NCBI GenBank assembly: GCA_039621445.1
Contig: CP154954.1
Coordinates: 78,130,073 to 78,194,072, forward strand
Direction: 5' to 3'
DNA: 64,000 nt
Source: Euglena gracilis
Lineage: Eukaryota; Euglenida; Euglenophyceae; Euglenales
Part shown: piece after piece, positions 40,212-50,800 of the stretch
Layout: each line of letters starts with the position of its first letter
Numbering within the stretch: position 1 is the first letter of the stretch
The notes under the pieces: model-generated
What the model saw: only the letters and a program-made list of their open reading frames with translations
Told to the model about the DNA's origin: nothing
Database searches by the model: none
Made by a program: the position numbers and the translations under genes

Positions 40212-41264
40212 CAGGCATTATTATTTTTTAAGGCGCCTTAAAAAACCTTAAAAAACCTTAAAAAACCTTTAAAAAAACCTTAAAATTTTTTTCGCCAAAA
40301 TGCCTTAAAAAACCTTAAAAAACCTTAAAAAACCTTAAAAAAATCACCCGGGGAAGTTTTTATTCCCCGTGATGACCTTAAAAATTCTCCCCGAGAAAAT
40401 TTTTTCTTGCACCAAACAAATTATAGCATGTCTGAAACCCCGCATAAAGCCAGTCAATGCAGAAGCGATTGTGAACAAACAATATGAAAACCGGATTGTT
40501 TGCCAAGGTTTCTGGCATAGTTCGGTTGGCCTCGGTTCACCAAAGGCTGTGACACACGGCCAGAAAAAGCAAAAACTTGCAACCACATCTTTCTTGATTT
40601 GAATTACTTGAGTCATTCTTAGAGGAGTCAACCCAAATTGCTCAAAAGTGCAATTGTAGCAAAAGTTGAACAATAAAAAAATCCCAATTTGGGACAATTT
40701 ACTACGCTGGAGCAGTTTCCCACACTTGCCACAGCATTTCAAGAAGCGAAACAGCGCGTTCTCCAATTGAGCGGTGATTCCGCGAATTTTTCCCACTTTC
40801 TTGCCCAAGCACACGAAAGTTTTGATCCCCGCACTTATGTGCAGCAGTTGGAAGAAATTTCTCGTTTGGAGCAGAAACCTTGCCATTGTGGAGAAATTCC
40901 TGCTGAATTTGCAAGCTTTCACACCCAAAATCTCAAATATCGCAAGTAGGATTGAGAATTTGCAACAACAGTGGCAAAATGACACAGTGGATATCCGAAC
41001 CGCAATCGTGGACTTGCAGACCCGCAATGCGGCAACCCGTGCACCCACACCGGATAGTCTCATGAACACTGAGAAAATAATCAAACTTTTTCATGTGAGC
41101 AATACCAAACGCGTGCCCATGCAGTGTGCCGCCATACACATTGCTCAACACCTTGTTGCATGGGAATCAGAGTGGGTCAAAAAGACCTTAAAAAACCTTA
41201 AAAACCCTTAAAAAACGCCTTAAAAAAATTTGAGAAATTTCGCCTTATAAAAAAATAATGCCTG
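40212..41264. mobile_element. hAT-like element B, 8-bp target duplication in a G-run
   Basis: Starts CAGGCATTATTATTTTTTAA and ends AATAATGCCTG like element A. It is flanked by eight Gs on each side (40204-40211 and 41265-41272), consistent with an 8-bp duplication. CCTTAAAAAA subterminal words lie at 40243-40345 and 41185-41225. After the first 310 bases shared with A, the interior differs and contains frames with modest coding character. Confidence 0.88.
40689..41200 (+). pseudogene. Coding-like remnant inside element B
   Basis: Two overlapping frames read TLEQFPTLATAFQEAKQRVL and, after a shift near 40900, SNIASRIENLQQQWQNDTVD, then LMNTEKIIKLFHVSNTKRVP and HIAQHLVAWESEW. Coiled-coil-like (Gln- and Leu-rich). 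It does not look like the hAT zinc finger, core or dimerisation regions, so it may be a different element protein or a captured host fragment. Confidence 0.35.
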
Positions 41265-42250
41265 GGGGGGGGCCTGGTGGGGTGGACCCCACCCAGGAGG
41301 TGGGGTCGAACCCCATCCCACCACCCATATATAGGGCTTTGGAGATTCCTGTTCAGCCCAGGGGTGGCAGGATGGCGGGTGATTGATTGGGTGGTGCAAA
41401 TACACAATGCAAATGCACATGAGCAAGCGTTGGGGGACCCAATTTGGGGGAAAAATACAGGAAGCCAAAATTTTTGGGAAAGTGCCTTGATTTTCCAAAT
41501 CTATTTTTCCCGCAAATATTAGCCACTACACCTCTCTGATCCAAGGTTAAGGAAAAAAGCGCCACAAACGGCAATGAACCTTGTCCACCATCTGATTTGA
41601 CCCCCACCCCTCAGGCGACCAACATAAAAATGACCTGATAAACCTTCTCGCCTGCTGAAGAAAACTGAGTGCATCCGGGGAAGGTTTGCCAGCCAAAAAA
41701 AAACCACAAAAATAATTTTCGGGATTTTTGGTGTTCTCAACAAGCATCACAAAAAATGTCACGTTTGTCGAATTATACCAAAACTTGTGTTGCAGGGGGC
41801 ATTTTGGGTCAGATTAACTACTAACCACCAACTAACCTGCCCTTTTTTGACAAAACAAACCTCAAACTTTAATGCAAACCAGAGACGGAATTTTACCAAA
41901 ACCATTTTTCGAAATTGAGATTTTCTCAAAAACTGCTTTTCTCATAATATTTATTCGCGAAAATTCACTTCCTGGAAGTTTTTTTCGGACTCTTTTCTTT
42001 CTGTTTTGTTGAAAATAATCTCGGAGAAACCATTGGTGAGGTGACAAATGATAAGCCCACATAACCCCCCAATGCAAAAAGAACCTGCAGGGGGCAAGGC
42101 AAACAAGATTGTGCCAGTGCCTGGTGTGATGCAAGGTTTGGGGGGGGGGGTTGCGCATTTTCCACGCACTGGCTCCATCACTCACACAGACTTGCTCACC
42201 CACCCAACCACTCGCTGGCTCGCTCACTGATCACCCACTCGAACGCGCGC
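41265..42250. other. Intron or intergenic with a dispersed module, no gene seen
   Basis: 41277-41360 is a copy of the GGTGGGGTCNNACCCC...AGGGCTTTGGAGATTCCTGT, then TCAGCCC module. The remainder is AT-rich. Confidence 0.5.
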
Positions 42251-42257
42251 GCACACA

Positions 42258-42329
<72 letters not shown>

Positions 42330-42330
42330 T
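42250..42330. repeat. (CA)n(GA)n microsatellite
   Basis: About 24 CA units followed by about 12 GA units. Confidence 0.96.
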
Positions 42331-42372
42331 TTATACCACACACACTCACATGGACACAGCACAGGGATGCAC

Positions 42373-42545
42373 CTCCCAAGCTGGTCCACCACGTCCTCGT
42401 CATCGCCGGTGGATCCGTCAGAGAACACCCGGGCCTGCTCCTCCTCCTCCTCCTCTGGCTGGGGCCACGCGGTGCCCGTTGGCGCTGGAACGGAGGACGG
42501 GGCGGAGGGGCCGGGGGACCGCTTGGGGTCAGGGCCGGGACCGGC
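42373..42545 (-). CDS. Host exon, Pro-rich then acidic
   Basis: Minus strand: AVHPAGPGPDPKRSPGPSAP, then SSVPAPTGTAWPQPEEEEEE and QARVFSDGSTGDDEDVVDQL before a GGGAG/GTGCAT donor. A low-complexity Pro/Ser stretch followed by an acidic patch, typical of a disordered linker. The 5' border is uncertain (CCCCAAG near 42526 is possible). Confidence 0.6.
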
Positions 42546-43180
42546 GGGATGGACAGCATGGTCACAACAAAAACAAACCAACAAAGTAAAATAATAATAA
42601 TCTACAAACCAAAACCAAAACCAAACAACAAAATGCAATTAACAAAACAAAACACTTTATGATGTTTATTTTTGTGACTTCACTCTGTACTTTTTCGCAA
42701 AATAAAATAACATGATTAAATAAAAAATTACATACAAAAAAAATGCTGAACAGAGTGGTCTCCAACGATTGGGTGGTGCACAGATGCCCTCAGCCGCATG
42801 TGACTTTTTTGCATGCGATTTTCCCTGAAAGGCAGTTTCAATGCTTTTGGTAAAGTGAGAGAGTGCGCTTTTAGAGTGTATTACTATTAATACTTGCGCC
42901 CCCAGCAGACATGCCTATAGCCAACAGTTTCCAACATCCTCCGGAAAATCTCGACAAATCCCAATGAATAACAAAACTTTGCAATCGAGAACAGTGTTTT
43001 CCTTCCAGCAAGCAGATCTCAGCAAGACTACAGACGAAGTACCTCCAGTGACGGTCCCCAAAAATAATCGGCAGCTCCGGACAACAGTTTTTTTTTGGGC
43101 CTTCCACAGGTGGGGGTCTGCTGAACTTCCATCCACACAAATCCCCCTCATCCAGAAACAAGATGCCAAGGAAAGAGAAA

Positions 43181-43226
43181 TTCAGAGGAAAGGGTTAATG
43201 AAAAGTAATTAACCCTTTCCTCTGAA
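43181..43226. repeat. Perfect 19-bp hairpin
   Basis: TTCAGAGGAAAGGGTTAAT, an 8-base loop, then ATTAACCCTTTCCTCTGAA. No T-run follows on either strand, so it does not look like a terminator. Confidence 0.9.
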
Positions 43227-43797
43227 CATGAGGGGAGAGAGGATTGCCCCGTGCCTGCCCACCTTGCTGTTTCGGACCACTCCCAGGTTTTCCCACATTT
43301 TATCGTCGTGTTTCTGCTTCACTTTTTTCATTTCATTTTCATTTGGGGTCGAGGTTGGTTTAGGGTCTGGGCCAGGAGGTGGGGTTTACAGGATTGGGGG
43401 TTTGCTTTGGCTGTTTTGGCCGTAAGGCATGAATATTAGCCTCCGTGGTAGCACATACAAAGCACCAGCCCTGCTTTTACTTGCATTGGTAAAACGAAAG
43501 GTTCCAGATATGTGCACCACCAAGAAGCACAATTTCTTGAGCATATGGAACTCTCTGGGAGTGCTGTGAGGTCCCTCACCACCCAAAAAATCGCCAAATC
43601 CCAAGTATCCCCAAAATGAAGCGAAATCAAGCAAAATGCCTGCAACTTAAATTGAAACCCTAAAAAGCCCCAGCCGGTATTTTGATTTCCTGCAACTTCC
43701 CACCTGGCCCGGAGTGTGGCCAATTTACCCCCAAAAACAGCGTCTTGTCCCTTGGGAATTTGGACAAAGGGGGAGGGAGATAAAGCGTGGTGGCATA

Positions 43798-43994
43798 CAG
43801 GCTTTTTGATTAGACCCCGGGGGAGGATCCCCCCACCCACCCAGCCTGGCGTGAGACCCCGGGGGGGGGCGGTCCTACAAAATAATTGGCCGAGAGTTTT
43901 CAAAAAAAATTGGCGCTCCGCCAAATTGGCGTTCGCGCCGAAACCCATCCCCCCCCCACCCCACCTCCCCCCGCCGGGAGGGGGGGGCCTTCTG
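43798..43994. mobile_element. Decayed MITE, CAGGCTTTTT end
   Basis: The left end CAGGCTTTTTGATTAGACCC resembles the 1042 and 5881 elements; the right end GGGGGGGCCTTCTGTC is degenerate. The interior has the CCCACCCACCCAGCCTGG step and a GGCGCTCCGCCAAATTGGCG core. Confidence 0.5.
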
Positions 43995-44124
43995 TCTCGT
44001 AGTATGAATGAATCCAGAATTCTGAATTTAGAATGACAGGTAACAGGTGGGTGGATGTCTTCTTTCAAGCTCCTACCTCGGGTCCGCCGAGATAGTCGGA
44101 GCCCGGTCCTCATGGGGCCCTCAC

Positions 44125-44262
44125 CCTGCGCGGGGGTGAACGCCCGGGAGGTCGGCCGGGCGGCCGCGGCGGCGACGCACTGCATGCAGTCCAGCTCGGA
44201 GACGCTGAACTCCGCCTCGCTCTTCACGTGGTGGCACGGCGGCAGGCCGGGGCTCCGGGTGT
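44125..44262 (-). CDS. Host exon with CHH...CMQC, unknown protein
   Basis: Between a CCTCGCAAG acceptor and the donor CAGG/GTGAGG it reads LPPCHHVKSEAEFSVSELDC, then MQCVAAAAARPTSRAFTPAQ. CHH and C-x2-C could bind metal. GC-rich third positions. Same strand as the other exons. Confidence 0.68.
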
Positions 44263-44286
44263 CTTGCGAGGGTAGGCACCTATAGT

Positions 44287-44351
44287 CAAGCCCAAAATTT
44301 TCCCATTTTAGGCCATTTTAGGCCATTTTAGGCCATTTTAGGCCATTTTAG
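44287..44351. repeat. Short tandem repeat, TTTTAGGCCAT
   Basis: Five units of CATTTTAGGC (about 11-12 bases) inside an intron. TATAGGTGCCT and AGGCACCTATA bracket it as an inverted pair (44275-44285 and 44351-44361). Confidence 0.85.
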
Positions 44352-44361
44352 CTATAGGTGC

Positions 44362-44889
44362 CTGGTCGGGATACAGCACCAACCGACCGACCGCCGACCG
44401 TTGCCGGAGAGGGAGGGGGGTCAGGGGAATCGCGCCCCCTCCCCCATCCCAAAAATGTCCCCACAATTTTGGGCAGGCCATTTTGGGGTCTGAAAAAAAA
44501 ACCAATTTACGGCCCTTATTTTCGGGCCAATCGCTGGTGCAATTGGGCAAATTATCAACTACCGCGGGAGGTGTGCGGGTCCTCAGGTAGTTGGATCTGT
44601 TGCGCTTGGGCGGCCGTGGCCCCCAAAGCGAAGTTCGGCTTTATAAAATTGGAGGGGTTCGGCTGCCCCCATGGACCAATGAAGGCCAATGATGGTCCTC
44701 TCCTATTATTACGTTCAACGTTGATTTTAATCATATTGTTTTTGCTTTCAAGATTAATATAAGCATGATATTTTTTAATTTCCTTTCTTTTTGTTGGCGG
44801 TGGCCCGCTCCGGTTTTGGCCAGACCGCGGCCCCGACAGCGGCCACCCCACCCCGCCTCCGATGAGCCCCCGCCCCCCCCCCCCCGCGG
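44362..44889. other. Intron, no exon seen
   Basis: AT-rich centre; frames not supported. Confidence 0.5.
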
Positions 44890-45077
44890 GTGATCCCCGG
44901 CCTGGGGGTGGTGCAGATGCGGTACTGCTGGACCTGCCAGGCGGCGGGCCCCTTGAAGCACGGGGACCCCGCCCAGCCCGCGCCGGCGGCGGGGTCCGGC
45001 GGCGCGGCGGCGGCACCGGCGGCGGCGGCGGCGGCCTTGGCGACGGGGGCCGGCCGGGGCGAGCTGGGCACCGCCCG
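44890..45077 (-). CDS. Host exon, Ala/Pro-rich, unknown protein
   Basis: After the acceptor GCTCTCCCTCAG: AVPSSPRPAPVAKAAAAAAG, then AAAAPPDPAAGAGWAGSPCF and KGPAAWQVQQYRICTTPRPG. An Ala/Pro linker followed by a more structured stretch with two Cys. GC content above 80 percent. The donor could be CAG/GTCCAG or further on. Confidence 0.55.
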
Positions 45078-46440
45078 CTGAGGGAGAGCGGGCGGCAGCT
45101 TTGGGGGAGGTCGCTGGAGACTCGGGGGGGGGGGGGGCACACCAAGAAACACAACACAAAGCAACGCAAAAACGCCACACAAAGTAACACACAAAAAACT
45201 GCAAAAAAAAAGCAAAACCCAAAACCCTGAGAAACTGACCTAAAATCCTTATGGAGGGGTGAAAATTCAAGAAAAAGATGTGTGCAATTTTGGGACATGT
45301 TGACTGCGAAAATTTTCAGTGGCCAAAAAAACCCAGAAGTTGATAAAAATTGGGGCCATGCCATCTTTTACACCCCCGCTCGTTCCAAATTGGCACCCCA
45401 TTTGTACCAACCCCACTTCCACTTTTCCAAAAACCAGACAGTCTTTTGGAGAAGGGGAAACCAATTCAGTCAATACCCTCCCGGGGGGGAGTTCGGCCAC
45501 TCTGGAATCCAAGGGAAAATTGCCCACAACCATGGAGAAAATGCCAACAAAACATTCAGCGCCTCAGGTGTCGGGTCACCTTTTTAGTGCTTTTTCCAAC
45601 CCCCCCCCACAGGGGGGTGTGTGTAAAAAAAAAAACTGTCAGTCACTCCAAATTTTCCCATGTGGCCCAATGATACATAATCACTTCATCGCCGGCCGGC
45701 CACCGACCACCCTGGGGGTGGGTGACCAAGATTTTTTTTCATTTCAAGAGGTGAACATTTTTCTAAATTGATGACATTTCCCAGCAGAACTCAGCGGTGA
45801 AAACACACACAAACAAACACAAAAGCCAAAAAGGTGAAGGTTCGAAAGCAAAAATGGATTTGTGTTCTCCCCTTCCCAGCAAGCTTGCCCCCAATGGGGG
45901 GGGGGGGGGCAGGGTTGCCCCAACTCTTTGCACAAAAGAGGGAAAAAACTGCAGGAGAAAACTATGCCTGAAAAAATATCCAGTGAAAAAAAAATGGGCT
46001 GGCTGCGCACACAAAGGTGCCGTGTCTGGGCACTAAAAGACGCAAAAAAAAGTAAAAATTAACGCAAAACAAAAAGTTCAGGGCAGAAAATAATTTCAAG
46101 CTTAAAATAACAATAAAAAACGCAAAAAAGACAGACTGCAAAAAAAAAAAACGAAATCAAACAGGCAAAGAGATAGCGCGCCAATGGGCACACCCCTGCG
46201 GCCTTCGGAGTGACTTTCGGCGAAGGTTCCGGCCCGCTATGCTGCCGCTTGGGCTTGGGACTCGTGGAGCGGGTTTTCTGCGGAACAATGGGGCATGGGG
46301 CGGGGGGCTTCCAAAGTGAGAAGTTGAAACACAAAGTGAAGAGAGGCCTGGAACGTTTCCCGGGTTTCACCTTCCAGGTGAAATTACCATTCCCCCCCTC
46401 CAGAAAGCTGTGATGAGTGTACCGAGAGAGTACACCGACC
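45078..46440. other. No supported gene
   Basis: A-rich, AAAAC-rich sequence with G-runs at 45125-45138 and 45897-45910. Short frames on both strands without domains. Confidence 0.5.
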
Positions 46441-46830
46441 CCTGAGGGGGGAAGGGGGATCACTTTCCACTTTCAAAAAACCAGTCATCCACTTCCTACC
46501 CCCCCAGGGATGGGGGGGGGGGTCGGTCGCTCTGGTCGCTCTGGTCACTCCGGTCAAAATGGCATGAAATCAATGGATTTTGACCAAATACCCCCAAAAT
46601 TCCCCGGCGTTCTCGGCGCCGGGTGGGCCAATCTCCATCAGTCCTGGCCGACCCCCCCCCCGGCCTTCGGAACCATGGGGGTCTGGAGCCAAAAAAAACT
46701 GGTCGGTCACCCCGGGGTGGGTCAGACCATAGATCCACTCAGTGACGCCCCCGAAAGGCACATTTTCCCGGGCCCAAACCCATCCACCCACTCTCGAAAA
46801 CCCACCCCTCCCTGGGGGGAAGGGTCACAC
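46441..46830. repeat. G-run modules
   Basis: One module at 46441-46705 parallels 3600-3790; a second at 46730-46815 parallels 12060-12150 and 19415-19510 (GATCCACTCAGTGACGCCCC; GGGCCCAAACCCATCCACCC). Confidence 0.6.
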
Positions 46831-46854
46831 AGGGGTTAAGGAACTCTATGGGTC

Positions 46855-46990
46855 GGACGCCCCGCTCAGACCACACGTTACTGGGCCGGGGTGGGGGGCC
46901 GGCGCCGCGGCGCACATCCCGCCGGCACACCAGCTGTGGGTCCACCGAGGCCGCCGGCAGCGTCCCCTTGTGGGCCCTCCCGGACCGCGG
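46855..46990 (-). CDS. Possible GC-rich host exon
   Basis: One minus-strand frame reads KGTLPAASVDPQLVCRRDVR, then RGAGPPPRP. All three frames are open, and the borders are unclear. Confidence 0.3.
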
Positions 46991-47059
46991 CGGTTAGGGA
47001 CCCTGGCCCAAAGCTTGGCGAAAACGGACCAATCCCTTGGGGGGCCGACATAGGGGGGG

Positions 47060-47867
47060 GGGGGCTCCGGGGTCCGAGTGCCCAGCAATGCCCGACCGCC
47101 CTGGACCCTCTGAGGGAAAAAAAAATTCAAATGGAGGGGGCGTGTTTTGAGCTGAACACCCTCCCCTACTGGTGGGTGCAAGGAATTAACGCTTTTCTAA
47201 AATGGAGAAAACAAGAGGTTTCGGTTTTTGTCTGCCTAGACGACATCCGTTTGGTCGCAAAATCGAAAGTTCTGGCCGACAGACAGAAAAGTTGTTGCAA
47301 GGCATAAGAGACAGTGGCATGACAATAATGACAGAAAGTCACAACTCACCCCCACCCAACAAATTCTGTGCCCCGCTTCGGGTATGTTGACACTTCGGAG
47401 AAACCAAAACCAATGGCTTGGAGGAGCAGGAAGTGAAAGACGCCAAGGGTCAGCCTTCTGGGTCCCCCTTGGGACGTTTAGTCGTTTGCAATGCCTCTTC
47501 GGCTGAAATTTTTGGAATAGCACCTCCGATTGAACTTCCAAACCCCCTGCACGCCCCCCCAAATTAATGCAATGTAACGTAAGTAATGCAAAGCAATGTA
47601 ACCCAGCAATGTAGTCCGAGTCTGCATTAAACAGCAATGGCAAACAAGTTGGAATTACTCGGGTTAGGGCGGCTACAGCGGGGGGGGCAGGGATGAATGG
47701 GAAGCCTTGAGGGGGGGGGGGGGGTGGGTCAGACCCCCCCTCCCGACACGGAGGGGGGGGGGGGGGGTCGGACCAGGTTTTGAATAGTGCTGAGCTCTTA
47801 ATAAGCACGCACCCACCCCTTCATTCACCCCTCCATACATACCGGCCCACTCCATGGAGCTCTTTTG
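47060..47867. other. No supported gene, junction with the satellite
   Basis: Mixed sequence with G-runs at 47711-47723 and 47752-47767. Ends where the first diverged satellite monomer begins. Confidence 0.5.
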
Positions 47868-50800
47868 CCTGAAATCCATGGGTTTTGTGCTAGAAACGGG
47901 GCGGTGGTGGGTCGAAAAACGCTGATTTTCGGCTCAAAAACAGTTTTTCCGGGTCCAGGAGGCCAAAAAACATCGTTTCGGGGAAATTTTTTTTTCGATT
48001 TTTTTCGACTTTTTTGACCCGGTTTTGACCCAAAGTCAATGGGTTGGCGCCGGCGGGTCGAAAAACGCTCGTTTTCGGCTCAAAAACAGGTTTTCCGGGT
48101 CCGGTAGGCCAAAAAACATCGTTTCAGGCAAAAAAATTTTTTCGTTTTTTTGCGACTTTTTTGACCCGGTTTTGACCCAAAGTTAATGGGTCGGCGGCCC
48201 AAAACGGGGCGCTGGCGGGTCGAAAAACGCTCATTTTCGGCTCAAAAACAGTTTTTCCGGGTCCGGGAGGCCAAAAAACATCGTTTCGGGCAAAAAAATT
48301 TTTTTCGATTTTTTTCGACTTTTTTGACCCGGTTTTGACCCAAAGTCAATGGGTCGGCGGCCCATAACGGGGCGCTGGCGGGTCGAAAAACGCTCGTTTT
48401 CGGCTCAAAAACAGTTTTTCCGGGTCCGGGAGGCCAAACAGCATCGTTTCGGGCAAAAAAAAAATTTTCGATTTTTTTCGACTTTTTTGACCCGGTTTTG
48501 ACCCAAAGTCAATGGGTCGGCGGCCCAAAACGGGGCGCTGGCGGGTCGAAAAACGCTCATTTTCGGCTCAAAAACAGTTTTTCCGGGTCCGGGAGGCCAA
48601 AAAACATCGTTTCGGGCAAAAAAATTTTTTTCGATTTTTTTCGACTTTTTTGACCCGGTTTTGACCCAAAATCAATGGGTCGGGCGGCCCAAACGGGGCG
48701 CCCGCGGGTCGAAAAACCTCGTTTTCGGCTCAAAAAAACAGTTTTTTTCCGGGGTAGGCCAAAACAGCATCGTTTCGGGCAAAAAAATTTTTGATTTTTT
48801 TCGACTTTTTTGACCCGGTTTTGACCCAAAATCAATGGGTCGGCGGCCCAAAACGGGGCGCTGGCGGGTCGAAAAACGCTCATTTTCGGCTCAAAAACAG
48901 TTTTTCCGGGTCCGGGAGGCCAAACAGCATCGTTTCGGGCAAAAAAAATTTTTTCGATTTTTTTCGACTTTTTTGACCCGGTTTTGACCCAAAATCAATG
49001 GGTCGGCGGCCCAAAACGGGGCGCTGGCGGGTCGAAAAACGCTCATTTTCGGCTCAAAAACAGTTTTTCCGGGTCCGGGAGGCCAAACAGCATCGTTTCG
49101 GGCAAAAAAAATTTTGATTTTTTTTGACTTTTTTGACCCGGTTTTGACCCAAAATCAATGGGTCGGCGGCCCAAAACGGGGCGCTGGCGGGTCGAAAAAC
49201 GCTCATTTTCGGCTCAAAAACAGTTTTTCCGGGTCCGGGAGGCCAAACAGCATCGTTTCGGGCAAAAAATTTTTTGATTTTTTTCGACTTTTTTGACCCG
49301 GTTTTGACCCAAAATCAATGGGTTGGCAGCCCAAAATGGGGTGCTGGCGGGTCGAAAAACGCTCATTTTCGGCTCAAAAACAGTTTTTCCGGGTCCGGGA
49401 GGCCAAACAGCATCGTTTCGGGCAAAAAAAATTTTTTTGATTTTTTTCGACTTTTTTGCCCTGTTTTTGACCCAAAATCAATGGGTCGGCGGCCCAAAAC
49501 GGGGCGCTGGCGGGTCGAAAAACGCTCATTTTCGGCTCAAAAACAGTTTTTCCGGGTCCGGGAGGCCAAACAGCATCGTTTCGGGCAAAAAATTTTTTGA
49601 TTTTTTTCGACTTTTTTGACCCGGTTTTGACCCAAAATCAATGGGTCGGCGGCCCAAAACGGGGCGCTGGCGGGTCGAAAAACGCTCATTTTCGGCTCAA
49701 AAACAGTTTTTCCGGGTCCGGGAGGCCAAAAAACATCGTTTCGGGCAAAAAAATTTTTTCGATTTTTTTCGACTTTTTTGACCCGGTTTTGACCCAAAAT
49801 CAATGGGTCGGCGGCCCAAAACGGGGCGCTGGCGGGTCGAAAAACGCTCATTTTCGGCTCAAAAACAGTTTTTCCGGGTCCGGGAGGCCAAACAGCATCG
49901 TTTCGGGCAAAAAATTTTTTGATTTTTTTCGACTTTTTTGACCCGGTTTTGACCCAAAATCAATGGGTCGGCGGCCCAAAACGGGGCGCTGGCGGGTCGA
50001 AAAACGCTCATTTTCGGCTCAAAAACAGTTTTTCCGGGTCCGGGAGGCCAACAAACAGCATCGTTTCGGGCAAAAAAAATTTTTTCGATTTTTTTCGACT
50101 TTTTTGACCCGGTTTTGACCCAAAATCAATGGGTCGGCGGCCCAAAACGGGGCGCTGGCGGGTCGAAAAACGCTCATTTTCGGCTCAAAAACAGTTTTTC
50201 CGGGTCCGGGAGGCCAAACAGCATCGTTTCGGGCAAAAAAAATTTTTGATTTTTTTCGACTTTTTTGACCCGGTTTTGACCCAAAATCAATGGGTCGGCG
50301 GCCCAAAACGGGGCGCTGGCGGGTCGAAAAACGCTCATTTTCGGCTCAAAAACAGTTTTTCCGGGTCCGGGAGGCCAAACAGCATCGTTTCGGGCAAAAA
50401 AAAATTTTTCGATTTTTTTCGACTTTTTTGACCCGGTTTTGACCCAAAATCAATGGGTCGGCGGCCCAAAATGGGGCGCTGGCGGGTCGAAAAACGCTCA
50501 TTTTCGGCTCAAAAACAGTTTTTCCGGGTCCGGGAGGCCAAACAGCATCGTTTCGGGCAAAAAAAAATTTTTCGATTTTTTTCGACTTTTTTGACCCGGT
50601 TTTGACCCAAAATCAATGGGTCGGCGGCCCAAAACGGGGCGCTGGCGGGTCGAAAAACGCTCATTTTCGGCTCAAAAACAGTTTTTCCGGGTCCGGGAGG
50701 CCAAACAGCATCGTTTCGGGCAAAAAAAATTTTTTCGATTTTTTTCGACTTTTTTGACCCGGTTTTGACCCAAAATCAATGGGTCGGCGGCCCAAACGGG

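Larger units (their letters stand above)
42546..44124. other. Intron or intergenic, no supported gene
   Basis: Contains ACCAAAACCAAAACCAAA at 42607-42626, a strong hairpin at 43181-43226 and a MITE at 43798-43994. Short frames only. Confidence 0.5.

Noticed and set aside
40689-41200. hAT transposase in element B
   Set aside because: No zinc finger, IFDE-like core or dimerisation signature is visible. The frames are coiled-coil-like and shifted.
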